From contig JBFWOB010000012.1 in the NCBI GenBank assembly GCA_050250755.1, forward strand, positions 1 to 64,000: a DNA stretch of 64,000 nt, in the 5' to 3' direction. This stretch comes from Ga0077555 sp050250755 (GTDB lineage Bacteria > Pseudomonadota > Alphaproteobacteria > Rhizobiales > Hyphomicrobiaceae). The translations under genes were made by a program, and so were the position numbers. Numbering within the stretch: position 1 is the stretch's first letter; each line of letters starts with the position of its first letter. Below, one piece after another: positions 35,132 through 43,689 of the stretch. Under the pieces are notes generated by a model that saw only the letters and a list, made by a program, of their open reading frames with translations, did not search any database and was not told the origin of the DNA.

Positions 35132-35830
35132 ATGACCCAGACGGCCCTCATCGTTGGCGCAGGTAGTGGGATCAGCGCCTCGGTCGCACGCGCGTTGGCG
35201 CGAGACGGCTATACGGTAGCGCTCGCCTCACGGCGTCCGGACAATTTTTCGGAGCTTGCTGCGGAGATCAAAGCGCATTCGTTCGCAGTCGATGCGGTGG
35301 AACCACTATCCGTTTCCACGATGTTCGCTGATCTCGATCGGACGTTTGGTCACTTGGATGTCGTTCTCTACAACGCGAGTTTCAGCGCCCGTGGACCATT
35401 GCTCGATCTCGTGCCGCAAGACGTCAAGACGGCGCTGGAGGTTACAGCTTTCGGCGGATTTCTGGTCGCGCAGGAAGCCGCGAGACGCATGGTGGCACTG
35501 GGCAAGGGCACAATTCTTTTCACCGGCGCATCGGCCAGCGTGAAGGGTTTCCCTCGGTCCGCTCCGTTTGCGATGGGAAAATTCGCGCTACGCGGACTGG
35601 CGCAGTCGATGGCGCGTGAGCTGCAACCAATGGGTGTGCATGTTGCACACTTCAATATTGATGGTGGCGTGCGAAACCCGTCGAAAGGGCGCATCGAGGC
35701 CTCTTCGGATGCGCCGGACAGCTTACTCGATCCGGATGCCATTGCGGAAACGTATCTTGCCGTTATCCGGCAGCCTCGCTCGGCCTGGAGCACAGAAATC
35801 GAGCTGCGGCCGTGGGTTGAACGCTTCTGA
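35132..35830 (+). CDS. SDR-fold protein with Phe in place of catalytic Tyr
   Basis: A 232-residue SDR. The nucleotide-binding turn is GAGSGISASVARALA (residues 9-23), the serine region TGASASVKG is present (131-139), but the active-site YxxxK reads F146-A-M-G-K150, so the catalytic tyrosine is replaced by phenylalanine. Similar FAMGK-type SDRs occur widely, so this is unlikely to be an error. It may be a poor reductase or a ligand-binding subunit. It is followed after 18 bases by a MaoC-like hydratase gene, a pairing typical of fatty-acid-like chain reduction and dehydration. Confidence 0.8.
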   Translation: MTQTALIVGAGSGISASVARALARDGYTVALASRRPDNFSELAAEIKAHSFAVDAVEPLSVSTMFADLDRTFGHLDVVLYNASFSARGPLLDLVPQDVKTALEVTAFGGFLVAQEAARRMVALGKGTILFTGASASVKGFPRSAPFAMGKFALRGLAQSMARELQPMGVHVAHFNIDGGVRNPSKGRIEASSDAPDSLLDPDAIAETYLAVIRQPRSAWSTEIELRPWVERF

Positions 35831-35848
35831 GACAATAGGGAGACGACA

Positions 35849-36316
35849 ATGGCGGAAGAGCCGCAACTCCTCGGGAAGGGGTTCTACTGGCAGGATATGC
35901 CCGTTGGTAAGACATACCGAACGTACGGGCGAACAATTACAGAACCCGATATCGTCAACTTTGTCTCGTGCACCGGCATGTTGGAGCTTTTGTTCACCAA
36001 TGAGGTGTATCGCCAGACGGAAAGCGCGATCAAAGGACGGCTTGTCCCGGGGGCGCTGGTCTTCTCGATGGCCGAAGGACTGGTGATCGGGGCAACCATC
36101 CAAGGAACGGGCATGGCTTTCCTCGGCATGGACCTGGAAATCAAGGCACCGACTTTTGCCGGCGATACAATTTCGGTGACTCTCGAAGTGACAGAAAGCC
36201 GGGCGGCGTCGAAAGGAAATCGTGGATTAGTGCGTACACGCAACACCATTGCTAACCAAAAGGGAGAGGTTGTCATGATATACACCCCCCTGAGGATGAT
36301 GAAGGGGCGGCCGTAA
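35849..36316 (+). CDS. MaoC-like hotdog dehydratase
   Basis: A 155-residue single-hotdog protein. GKTYRTYGRTITEPDIVNFV is the start of the MaoC domain, and GRLVPGALVFSMAEGL and TFAGDTISVTLEV are its central helix and strand. The usual catalytic D-x4-H of (R)-hydratases is not clear, so the enzyme may act as a dehydratase of another type or not at all. It follows the SDR gene at 35132 on the same strand by 18 bases and the two probably form an operon. Confidence 0.75.
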   Translation: MAEEPQLLGKGFYWQDMPVGKTYRTYGRTITEPDIVNFVSCTGMLELLFTNEVYRQTESAIKGRLVPGALVFSMAEGLVIGATIQGTGMAFLGMDLEIKAPTFAGDTISVTLEVTESRAASKGNRGLVRTRNTIANQKGEVVMIYTPLRMMKGRP

Positions 36317-36504
36317 ACGACATCACGGTTCGCTCCGACCAGAGGACGGACCAATTTGGCTGCTCTGTGAGATACACTTTCTCGCGAGATGGCATTGTGG
36401 GTCGGCCACATCATTGCCATGTGTCTATGCGGCGGCGTGTCGAGCAGCGTGTGTAATATGCTCGTTTAGATCAAAAGGTTAGCGTAGCGTCTGGAGTGGG
36501 ATCT

Positions 36505-37503
36505 ATGCGACGGCGGAAATCATATTGGCGGTCTTTCGGCCACGGTTTCATGCTGGCGGGGTTGCCACTCCTGGCCTTTGCGGGTGCGGATTATTTGTTT
36601 GCGCCTCCGGCAGCTCATACGCGATCAGAGGCGATCGTCAGTGACGCGATGGTCGGTCGGCATTCAGATGCTGCGAAGGGCATGCGTGCAGTAGCTTCGG
36701 CGCCTCGTCACGCGGCAACTTCGGCTGCGTCGAACGATGCGGTCGGTAGGGTACGACTGGTGGCAGATCGGTCGGACCCGAAGGCTGACCGGGACGACTC
36801 CCACACCGGCCTGACTGCTTCCATTCAGCGAGAGTTGCGGCGCGTCGGATGCTATGCTGGCGAAGCCGACGGATCATGGAACGACCCTACGAAGACCGCC
36901 ATGCGCGCGTTCAACGAGAGCGTGCATGTGAATCTTGGCACAGACCAGCCTGACTTCATTTTGCTGACGCTGCTGCAAGGGCACAGTGGTAAGGCCTGTT
37001 CTCGCTCCTGCAGTGGCGTGGTCAGTGCGACCGCTCAGTGCATCGACAAATCCATTGAGGCACGCGCTGTGCCGCCAGCAACTTTGGCTACTCGCCAGGC
37101 CGCGGTCGGCCGTTCCGGTCACGCAACGACATCATCGACCACGACTCCCGTTCCGACGGCACCGACCTGGTCAACCGCCGCGAGCCGCGTAGCTTCTGCG
37201 ACTCCTCCTGTTCCCGTGCAAAATCCCGTCCGGCGTACGGAGCTGATGGCAGCAGCGGCAGGCGACTCCAGCCCGGCGGACAGATCAGAGCCGTTGCCGG
37301 GGCGGATGAGCGTGGGCGTCTCGCCTGAAGAAACTGCCCGCCAACCAGATACGCACGCGCTCGTGCCAGAGGCAGTGCCCGAGCCGGTCCATCAGGCTGT
37401 CCGTGCTCGGCCTGTCCCGGTTGCCCGTCCGGCTGTTGCAGCCGCGATCAATAAGTCGCGGGTAAGCCGGACGTTCGTCGAGCTTAGCCGCAACGCACCC
37501 TGA
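36505..37503 (+). CDS. Membrane-anchored peptidoglycan-binding-like protein
   Basis: A 332-residue protein with an N-terminal membrane anchor (FMLAGLPLLAFAGADYLF near residues 15-32). Residues about 95-150 resemble a PG_binding_1 repeat (LTASIQRELRRVGCYAGEAD, GSWNDPTKTAMRAFNESV), followed by a Cys cluster (ACSRSCSG, AQCID). The second half is a Pro/Thr/Ala/Val-rich low-complexity tail (about 190-310) that may span the periplasm. ATG 36505 follows GGAG. I infer a wall-associated structural role; the binding domain assignment is moderate. Confidence 0.65.
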   Translation: MRRRKSYWRSFGHGFMLAGLPLLAFAGADYLFAPPAAHTRSEAIVSDAMVGRHSDAAKGMRAVASAPRHAATSAASNDAVGRVRLVADRSDPKADRDDSHTGLTASIQRELRRVGCYAGEADGSWNDPTKTAMRAFNESVHVNLGTDQPDFILLTLLQGHSGKACSRSCSGVVSATAQCIDKSIEARAVPPATLATRQAAVGRSGHATTSSTTTPVPTAPTWSTAASRVASATPPVPVQNPVRRTELMAAAAGDSSPADRSEPLPGRMSVGVSPEETARQPDTHALVPEAVPEPVHQAVRARPVPVARPAVAAAINKSRVSRTFVELSRNAP

Positions 37504-37592
37504 GTAGGCCACGGCAACAGATCCGGAAACCTTGACATTCCACATGGGCACGACTTCTCTCGGTTGCAAATTGCAACGGGAGACGCACGCCC

Positions 37593-38684
37593 ATGGCCGA
37601 TGCCACAGGACAAAGACCGAACACACTCAAGATCGCCGTTATTCCAGGCGACGGCATCGGCAACGAGGTGGTTCCCGAAGGGATCAAGGTCTTGGAGGCG
37701 GTCGGGCGCAAGTTCGATATCGCGTTCCAGTGGGACACGTTCGATTGGTCGTGCGAGGTCTTCAAGAAGACCGGCAAGATGATGCCGGACGATGGTCTCG
37801 ACCAGATCCGCAAGCACGACGCGATCTATCTGGGCGCGGTCGGCTTTCCCGGCGTTCCGGATCACGTCTCGCTGTGGGGATTGCTGATCCCGATCCGGCG
37901 CGAGTTTCAGCAGTACATCAACCTGCGGCCGGTCAGGCTTTTCGACGGCGTGCCGTGCCCGCTGGCGGGGCGGAAGCCGGGCGACATCGATTATTGGATC
38001 GTTCGCGAGAACAATGAAGGCGAGTACTCATCCATTGGTGGGCGCATGTACGAGGGCACCGAATATGAAATGGCGGTGCAGCAGGCGATTTTCTCGCGGC
38101 GCGGCTGTGATCGGGTGATGCGCTACGCTTTCAACCTGGCGATGACGCGGCAGCGGAAGGAAGTAGCCTCGGCGACGAAATCGAACGGTATTTCGATATC
38201 GATGCCATATTGGGATGAGCGTTTTGCCGATGTGTCCAAGGCATATCCGCAGGTCAAGACCAGTCAGTATCACATCGACATCCTCACCGCTCATCTGGTG
38301 AGGAACCCGCAATGGTTCGACGTGATCGTCGGCTCGAATTTATTCGGCGATATCCTTTCAGATCTAGGACCGGCAACGACGGGTACGATCGCCATTGCGC
38401 CGGGCGGCAACATCAATCCCGAAAAAGAGTTCCCGTCGATGTTCGAGCCGGTACACGGCAGCGCGCCGGACATTGCGGGGCAGGGGATTTCGAACCCGAT
38501 CGGGCAAATCTGGTCGGGCGCCATGATGCTCGAGCATCTCGGGCACAAGGAAGCCGCCGATGCGATCGTCACGGCCATCGAGAAGCTGTTGAAGGACAGC
38601 GATGTGCGCACGCGCGATATGGGCGGAAAGGCCATGTGCAGCGAACTCGGCGACGCAATCGTGGAACTCGTCAAGGCGGGCTAG
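37593..38684 (+). CDS. Tartrate dehydrogenase/decarboxylase family (isopropylmalate dehydrogenase-like)
   Basis: A 363-residue beta-decarboxylating dehydrogenase. It has IAVIPGDGIGNEVVPEG, RENNEGEYSSIGGRMYEGTE (tartrate dehydrogenase form of the substrate loop), KSNGISISMPYWDERF, and FEPVHGSAPDIAGQGISNPI. Such enzymes use NAD and a divalent metal on tartrate, malate or related 2-hydroxy acids. The next gene is a four-carbon acid-sugar kinase 60 bases downstream, so both probably serve C4 sugar-acid breakdown. Confidence 0.9.
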   Translation: MADATGQRPNTLKIAVIPGDGIGNEVVPEGIKVLEAVGRKFDIAFQWDTFDWSCEVFKKTGKMMPDDGLDQIRKHDAIYLGAVGFPGVPDHVSLWGLLIPIRREFQQYINLRPVRLFDGVPCPLAGRKPGDIDYWIVRENNEGEYSSIGGRMYEGTEYEMAVQQAIFSRRGCDRVMRYAFNLAMTRQRKEVASATKSNGISISMPYWDERFADVSKAYPQVKTSQYHIDILTAHLVRNPQWFDVIVGSNLFGDILSDLGPATTGTIAIAPGGNINPEKEFPSMFEPVHGSAPDIAGQGISNPIGQIWSGAMMLEHLGHKEAADAIVTAIEKLLKDSDVRTRDMGGKAMCSELGDAIVELVKAG

Positions 38685-38744
38685 GCGATTTGCGTATTGG
38701 GGCCATGCTTTTGGCAACGATGAGACGCGACGGGATCAACCGAC

Positions 38745-40010
38745 ATGCTTCTGGGCTGCATCGCCGACGACCTGACCGGCGCCACGGACTTGGCCATCAT
38801 GCTGACGCGTGCGGGAATGCGCACGCTGCAGGTGATGGAAGTGCCGGATCCGTCAGGCAAAGGGCTCGATGGATATGATGCCATCGTCGTGGCCTTGAAG
38901 ACGCGCACGTGTCCAGTAGCAGAAGCTGTCGACTTGTCGTTGAGAAGCGCCGATGCCTTGTTGGCGCTGGGCGCCAAGCAGCTCTTCTTCAAGTACTGCT
39001 CGACGTTCGATTCTACTGATGACGGCAATATCGGCCCGGTGGCCGAGGCGCTGATGGCGAAGCTCGGGACTGATCTGGCGTTGGCATGCCCCGCATTCCC
39101 CACCAACAAGCGTACGGTCTACCTGGGCCATCTTTTCGTCGGCGATGTTCCGCTCGCCGAGAGCCCGATGAAGGACCATCCTCTGACGCCGATGCGCGAC
39201 TCCAGCCTCGTGCGCGTGCTGCAGCGACAGTCGAAAGGCGCGGTGGGGCTCGTGTCGTTCGCGGTCGTGGATCAGGGTGCGGAGGCGATCAAGGCTGCCT
39301 TCGATGCGGCGCGTTCGCGTGGTGAGCGGTTGGTCATCGTCGATGCCATCACGGATAGGCATCTCGTCGACATGGGCACGGCAGCGGCGGGGATGCCGTT
39401 GATTACTGGTGGGTCGGGCGTGGCTTTGGGATTACCCGCAAATTTCATCCGTGCCGGGTTGATGAAGGCTGCTGACGCGCCGCGTACCATGTCTGCGCCG
39501 AAGGGACGTGCGGCCATTCTCGCAGGAAGCTGCTCAGAGGCGACGCGAGGGCAGGTGGCGGCTGCGAAGATTGCCGGCATCCCGACGTTCGAGATCGATC
39601 CGCTGGCTCTTGCGGCCGGTGCGCAATCGGAGGCCGCGGTTCTCGCGTGGATCGGCGCACAGCCGGATGATCGGCCGTTTCTCGTCTATTCGAGCGCGGA
39701 ACCCTCGGCCGTGAAAGCCGTGCAGGATAAGCTTGGACGTGAAGCAGCGGGCGCTCTCGTGGAGCGCACGTTGGCCGCCGTCGCCAGGGAGCTGGTGGCA
39801 TCCGGTACGACGCGATTGATCGTTGCCGGCGGTGAGACGTCCGGTGCTGTGGTCAACGGCCTCGATGTGAAGGCATTGGAGATCGGACCGGAGATCGACC
39901 CAGGCGTGCCGTGGACGAGGGCGGTCGGTCGTGATCTCGTGCTAGCGCTCAAGAGTGGCAATTTCGGCGGGCCGGACTTCTTCGTGAAGGCATGGGAGAA
40001 GCTGGCGTAG
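38745..40010 (+). CDS. Four-carbon acid sugar kinase family (OtnK-like, DUF1537)
   Basis: A 421-residue kinase. The N-terminal domain opens LLGCIADDLTGATDLAIML (active-site DD with TG), and includes YCSTFDSTDDGNIGPVAEAL and CPAFPTNKRTVYLGHLFVGD; the C-terminal nucleotide-binding domain includes AAILAGSCSEATRGQV and RLIVAGGETSGAVVNGL. Family members phosphorylate 3-oxo-tetronate or similar C4 acids. The expected aldolase (otnC) and isomerase (otnI) are not here; the neighbour is a tartrate dehydrogenase family gene, so a variant pathway is likely. Confidence 0.88.
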   Translation: MLLGCIADDLTGATDLAIMLTRAGMRTLQVMEVPDPSGKGLDGYDAIVVALKTRTCPVAEAVDLSLRSADALLALGAKQLFFKYCSTFDSTDDGNIGPVAEALMAKLGTDLALACPAFPTNKRTVYLGHLFVGDVPLAESPMKDHPLTPMRDSSLVRVLQRQSKGAVGLVSFAVVDQGAEAIKAAFDAARSRGERLVIVDAITDRHLVDMGTAAAGMPLITGGSGVALGLPANFIRAGLMKAADAPRTMSAPKGRAAILAGSCSEATRGQVAAAKIAGIPTFEIDPLALAAGAQSEAAVLAWIGAQPDDRPFLVYSSAEPSAVKAVQDKLGREAAGALVERTLAAVARELVASGTTRLIVAGGETSGAVVNGLDVKALEIGPEIDPGVPWTRAVGRDLVLALKSGNFGGPDFFVKAWEKLA

Positions 40011-40022
40011 ACGCGGCTGCGA

Positions 40023-40526
40023 TCAGATCCAATCCTTGGTCTGAGCGTAGCGGCCAGGAAGCGGGTGCGGGTGATCGGCGGAGAGCGGGTCGATGCGAAG
40101 GCGCGTCAGCCGCATATATGCGAATTTCCAGCCGTCAGCGGTGCGCCGATATTCTTCCTCATAGTGGCCCCAGCCAACAAAACCTCGACTGTCTGGGGCT
40201 TCGTGCGGGCCGTCGCCCTCCGGAAACTCGAGGTAGTCCATCATCGGCCATATGCCGCGCGCCGTGTCAGAGCCAGTGATTGCGATTTCGGGACTGGTGA
40301 CGTGGTGGATGGAAATGACGCGGGCAAGGCGTTTGGAGATGCCCGCAACGAATTCCTCGGGCGTGCCGCCGTCACTGACTGAGCCAAATCCGAAAAGACG
40401 CGTCTCCGGCGTGAATAACGTGGCGAGCCGTTCCCACTGCTTGGTGTCGACGAAGCGGCAATAGCGGGCCTTCAGGTCCCTGATCGCTTCGACAGCGAGC
40501 AAGTCTTCGAGGGTTTCTGGCGGCAT
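40023..40526 (-). CDS. SnoaL_4/NTF2-like protein
   Basis: A 167-residue NTF2-fold protein: EAIRDLKARYCRFVDTKQWE and RLATLFTPETRLFGFG are the first helix and strand typical of the SnoaL_4 group, with HHVTSPEIAITGSDTARGIW and a C-terminal GHYEEEYRRTADGWKFAYMR. The YCRFVD segment is often found in aromatic or steroid-ring enzymes of this group, but no substrate is evident. It converges with the kinase gene, only 12 bases apart. Confidence 0.78.
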   Translation of the reverse strand: MPPETLEDLLAVEAIRDLKARYCRFVDTKQWERLATLFTPETRLFGFGSVSDGGTPEEFVAGISKRLARVISIHHVTSPEIAITGSDTARGIWPMMDYLEFPEGDGPHEAPDSRGFVGWGHYEEEYRRTADGWKFAYMRLTRLRIDPLSADHPHPLPGRYAQTKDWI

Positions 40527-40600
40527 ATGGCGGGGCTTCCATTGCAGTTGGCAGCCGCCACTATGGCATACCTGATCGAAGCCGGTAGGGTGCGGCTGTG

Positions 40601-41998
40601 CTACACTGGCAGCGGGACGCCAGTCGCCTCGAAAGCAGTCTTTTGACGAGCGCCAACCTCGGCAAGATCGAAGCCTTCGATAGTCTCGTTGAACATTCGA
40701 TAGTAGTTGAGCCGCGCGTCTAGGTGCAGGAACACTCCCCCGAGGCCGATGGCTGCGCGGTCCATGAAGACGAACTCGCGCGGCACCTTCACCGGTCCCT
40801 TCTCGCGCAAAGCCTCGTGCACGGTGAATGCTTCGCGTCGACCGTACTCTCCGGGCGTGGTTCCTTCGGCAATGGAGCGGACACGGTCATCGAGCAACGG
40901 GCCGTATATAAAGCGGGCCCAAATGTTCAGAACATCGATGATGTCTTTCGAGAGGCCGCGAAAACCCCACGTTTCGTAGGCGTGTACGATGAGAGCTTGG
41001 TCGCCGCGCTCCAGGCCACGATAGAGATCGATGACGCCTTGCACGAATTTCGGCTGGAATGTGCGCATGCAGCCGTAGTCGAGAAGGTTGATGCCGGCGG
41101 CCTTCCCATCGCTTTCGAAGACGTTGTAGTTGCCGAGGTGTGGGTCGCCGTGGATCACGCCATAGTGCGAGAAGGGGAACCACCACGCGCGAAACATCGC
41201 GCGAGCGATCTGATTGCGACTCTCGAGCGGAGCATCCTTGTAGTCGAGCAAGCGGCGGCCCTCGAGCCAGGTCATGGCGAGAAGGCGTTTGGTGGATAAC
41301 TCCGGCACGATTTCGGGTACCCGGATCAAGGGATCGCCCTTGAAAATGAGTCCATATAGCGCCGTGTGACGCGCCTCCAGCTCATAATCGAGCTCTTCTT
41401 TCAAGCGCTCGGAAATTTCCTTCAGAATCTCGCCGGTTTCGACGGCCGGATCCAAACGAGCGTGCAAGGCGAACACGACCCTCAGCTGGCCGAGGTCCGC
41501 TGCGACGGCGGACTGCATGTCGGGGTATTGCAATTTGACGGCCAGGAGACGGCCATCGTGCGCGACGGCTTTGTGAACCTGACCCAGGGACGCCGATGCC
41601 GATGAGGTGGCTTCGAACGACTTAAAGCGCGATTGCCAATCGGGTCCAAGCTCAGCCTGCATCCGGCGACGTACGAAGCCCGGACCCATAGGCGGCGCCT
41701 GCGATTGAAGTTGCGAAAGCTCCCGTGCGTACTCGGGCGGCAGCGCCTCCGGGATGGTGGAGAGAAGCTGCGCTGCCTTCATGATGGGGCCTTTGAGGCC
41801 TCCCAGGGCGCGGGCGAGTTCCGTCGCATTGCGGTTTCGATCGAGCTCCATGCCGAAGAGACGGTTTCCCGCCACCCTCGCTGCCACTGCGCCGACGCCT
41901 GTGCCCACTCGCACGTAGCGGGCGGCGCGGGCCGAGAATCGGTTCTGCTCGTCGTCTGGCACGGGTGTCCGCCTCGTGGTTTCGTTGGTCCGCATCAT
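40601..41998 (-). CDS. ABC1/UbiB family atypical kinase
   Basis: About 465 residues of the UbiB/ADCK group. The family-specific KxGQ motif appears as KAAQLLSTIPEALPPEY, the nucleotide site includes LAVKLQYPDMQSAV, and the catalytic loop reads VIHGDPHLGNYNVF followed by LDYGC (the DFG position). UbiB-type proteins support ubiquinone synthesis or lipid handling at the membrane as ATPases. No C-terminal membrane helix is obvious. The start is uncertain: 41998 or 42031. Confidence 0.82.
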   Translation of the reverse strand: MMRTNETTRRTPVPDDEQNRFSARAARYVRVGTGVGAVAARVAGNRLFGMELDRNRNATELARALGGLKGPIMKAAQLLSTIPEALPPEYARELSQLQSQAPPMGPGFVRRRMQAELGPDWQSRFKSFEATSSASASLGQVHKAVAHDGRLLAVKLQYPDMQSAVAADLGQLRVVFALHARLDPAVETGEILKEISERLKEELDYELEARHTALYGLIFKGDPLIRVPEIVPELSTKRLLAMTWLEGRRLLDYKDAPLESRNQIARAMFRAWWFPFSHYGVIHGDPHLGNYNVFESDGKAAGINLLDYGCMRTFQPKFVQGVIDLYRGLERGDQALIVHAYETWGFRGLSKDIIDVLNIWARFIYGPLLDDRVRSIAEGTTPGEYGRREAFTVHEALREKGPVKVPREFVFMDRAAIGLGGVFLHLDARLNYYRMFNETIEGFDLAEVGARQKTAFEATGVPLPV

Positions 41999-42134
41999 AT
42001 CGGGTGCCACGGCTCCGACGTCCAGGCGCAAGGAGCAATGCTCTCATTGCCCGAGGTCGCGTATTCGGCGTAAGTTTGTCCGGACAATCTTGCGCATCAG
42101 CCGCGGCTCAGAATTTGATCTGGAGGAGATCCCC

Positions 42135-43187
42135 ATGAAAGGTGTCGTATTCCTTGGTGACCGTAAGCTGGAACTGCGTGAGTTTCCCGATCCAACGCCT
42201 GGTCCACGTGACGTCGTGCTCGAAATCAAGGCGTCCGGCATGTGCGGCTCGGATCTTCATACCTATCGTGCGCCACCGCCGACAGAGGACACCGTGACCG
42301 GCGGAATCAAGCGCGAGGCCGGGACAATTGCCGGGCACGAGCCGTGTGGTGTGGTCGTCGCTGTTGGATCGGCGGTTACGCCGCGCGAGGCTGCCATTGG
42401 GCAGCGCGTGATGTGCCATCACTATGATGGCTGTGGTGGTTGCAAGCACTGCCGCGGCGGCTGGACGCAAATGTGCCTCGAGGGCACGACCGTCTATGGT
42501 TCGGGCGGGCACGGCGGGCACGCCAAATTCATGAAGGTCCCCCTGCATACTCTTGTGGCGCTGCCGGACAGTCTGTCATTCGAGACAGGCGCCGCCATCT
42601 CGTGTGGCACGGGTACGGCTTGGGGTGCCCTCAAACGCCTCAATCTTCAGGGCGGCGAGACGATCGCCATCTTCGGCCAAGGGCCGGTCGGTCTCTCGGC
42701 AACGCAACTCGCGACTGCGATGGGTGCGCGTGTTGTTGCACTCGACGTGTCTGAGGATCGCCTGAAGCTCGCCAAGGAATTCGGCGCTGACGTCACGATC
42801 GATGCGCGCTCGAACGACACCGTGCAGGCCATTCGCGACCTGACGCACGGCGAAGGCGCGCACAAGACACTTGACTGCTCGTCGGCACCTGAGGCGCGGG
42901 CGGCGACGGTGCGTGCCGTGCGGTCCTGGGGTATCGCCTGCTTCGTCGGCGAGCGCGGGAACGTGACGCTTGATGTTTCACCCGACATGCTGCGCCGTCA
43001 GGTCACGCTGGTTGGCTCGTGGACGTTCTCGAAGCAAGGGCAGGCAGACTGCGCGGAACTGGTTGCCGACAAGAGCATCGCGGTCGACAAGCTCTTCACG
43101 CATCGCTGGAAGCTGGAGCAGGCCGACGAGGCCTACAAGCTGTTCGATACGCAGACGACCGGAAAGGCCGTGATCTTTCCGAACTGA
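42135..43187 (+). CDS. Zinc-dependent alcohol dehydrogenase family protein (MDR)
   Basis: A 350-residue medium-chain dehydrogenase. Catalytic-zinc ligands are in SGMCGSDLHTY and AGHEPCGVV, the structural zinc Cys set is in DGCGGCKHCRGGWTQMC, and the coenzyme site is FGQGPVGLSATQLATAMG with ALDVSED. Members of this branch oxidise polyols, threonine or similar alcohols with NAD. ATG 42135 is preceded by GGAGGAG. The gene is divergent from the UbiB-like kinase. Confidence 0.9.
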   Translation: MKGVVFLGDRKLELREFPDPTPGPRDVVLEIKASGMCGSDLHTYRAPPPTEDTVTGGIKREAGTIAGHEPCGVVVAVGSAVTPREAAIGQRVMCHHYDGCGGCKHCRGGWTQMCLEGTTVYGSGGHGGHAKFMKVPLHTLVALPDSLSFETGAAISCGTGTAWGALKRLNLQGGETIAIFGQGPVGLSATQLATAMGARVVALDVSEDRLKLAKEFGADVTIDARSNDTVQAIRDLTHGEGAHKTLDCSSAPEARAATVRAVRSWGIACFVGERGNVTLDVSPDMLRRQVTLVGSWTFSKQGQADCAELVADKSIAVDKLFTHRWKLEQADEAYKLFDTQTTGKAVIFPN

Positions 43188-43197
43188 AGCTGCGCGC

Positions 43198-43238
43198 GCC
43201 TCTCTCTGTGCGTGTTGTGCACGCGCATGGGGAGAGGC
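43198..43238. terminator. Hairpin between convergent alcohol dehydrogenase and VOC genes
   Basis: GCCTCTC (43198-43204) pairs with GAGAGGC (43232-43238) and encloses a second stem GTGCGTG/CACGCGC (43208-43214, 43220-43226). It lies 10 bases past the alcohol dehydrogenase stop, facing the VOC gene end. No T-run, so bidirectional factor-assisted termination is more likely. Confidence 0.45.
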
Positions 43239-43267
43239 ATGCGGTGAAATCGCGAGATCCACTCAGC

Positions 43268-43681
43268 TCATGCCAATGGATCTGCCGCGTAGGTGGCGAC
43301 TTCGATCAGATTGCCGTCGGGGTCCTCGCAATAGATCGACATCATCTGACCCTGGGCACCGCTGCGTGGAGCCGGACCAGCCGTGATCGCGATGCCGGCA
43401 GTCTTGAGCCGATCCATCACCGGCCGCAGGCTGCCCTGCGTGATGAAGCACAAGTCCAGCGAGCCGGGAGCGTCGACCCTGCATGTCATCCAGCCGGAAT
43501 CGCCCGTCTTTCTGAGATTGAACTTGTGCGGGCCAAACTTCAGAGCGGTGCGTTGACCGGGCTCGGCTGGGCTGACGTAGGTCTCGCGCTTGAAACCCAA
43601 CGCTCTCTCGTACCAGGATGCCGTCGCCTCGATATCCGTGCAGTTCATCACAATGTGGTCGATGCGCTCGATCTCGAACAT
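43268..43681 (-). CDS. VOC (glyoxalase/bleomycin-resistance) family protein
   Basis: A 137-residue VOC protein. Two beta-alpha-beta-beta-beta units are visible: RIDHIVMNCTDIEATASWYE and LDLCFITQGSLRPVMDRLK, ending in MSIYCEDPDGNLIEVATY with the C-terminal metal Glu. Substrate and metal are unknown. The start at 43681 has AGGAG just upstream; it follows the carboxylase beta gene and may be cotranscribed with it, where an epimerase-like or thioester role would fit, but the sequence does not decide. Confidence 0.82.
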   Translation of the reverse strand: MFEIERIDHIVMNCTDIEATASWYERALGFKRETYVSPAEPGQRTALKFGPHKFNLRKTGDSGWMTCRVDAPGSLDLCFITQGSLRPVMDRLKTAGIAITAGPAPRSGAQGQMMSIYCEDPDGNLIEVATYAADPLA

Positions 43682-43689
43682 CTTGCTCC

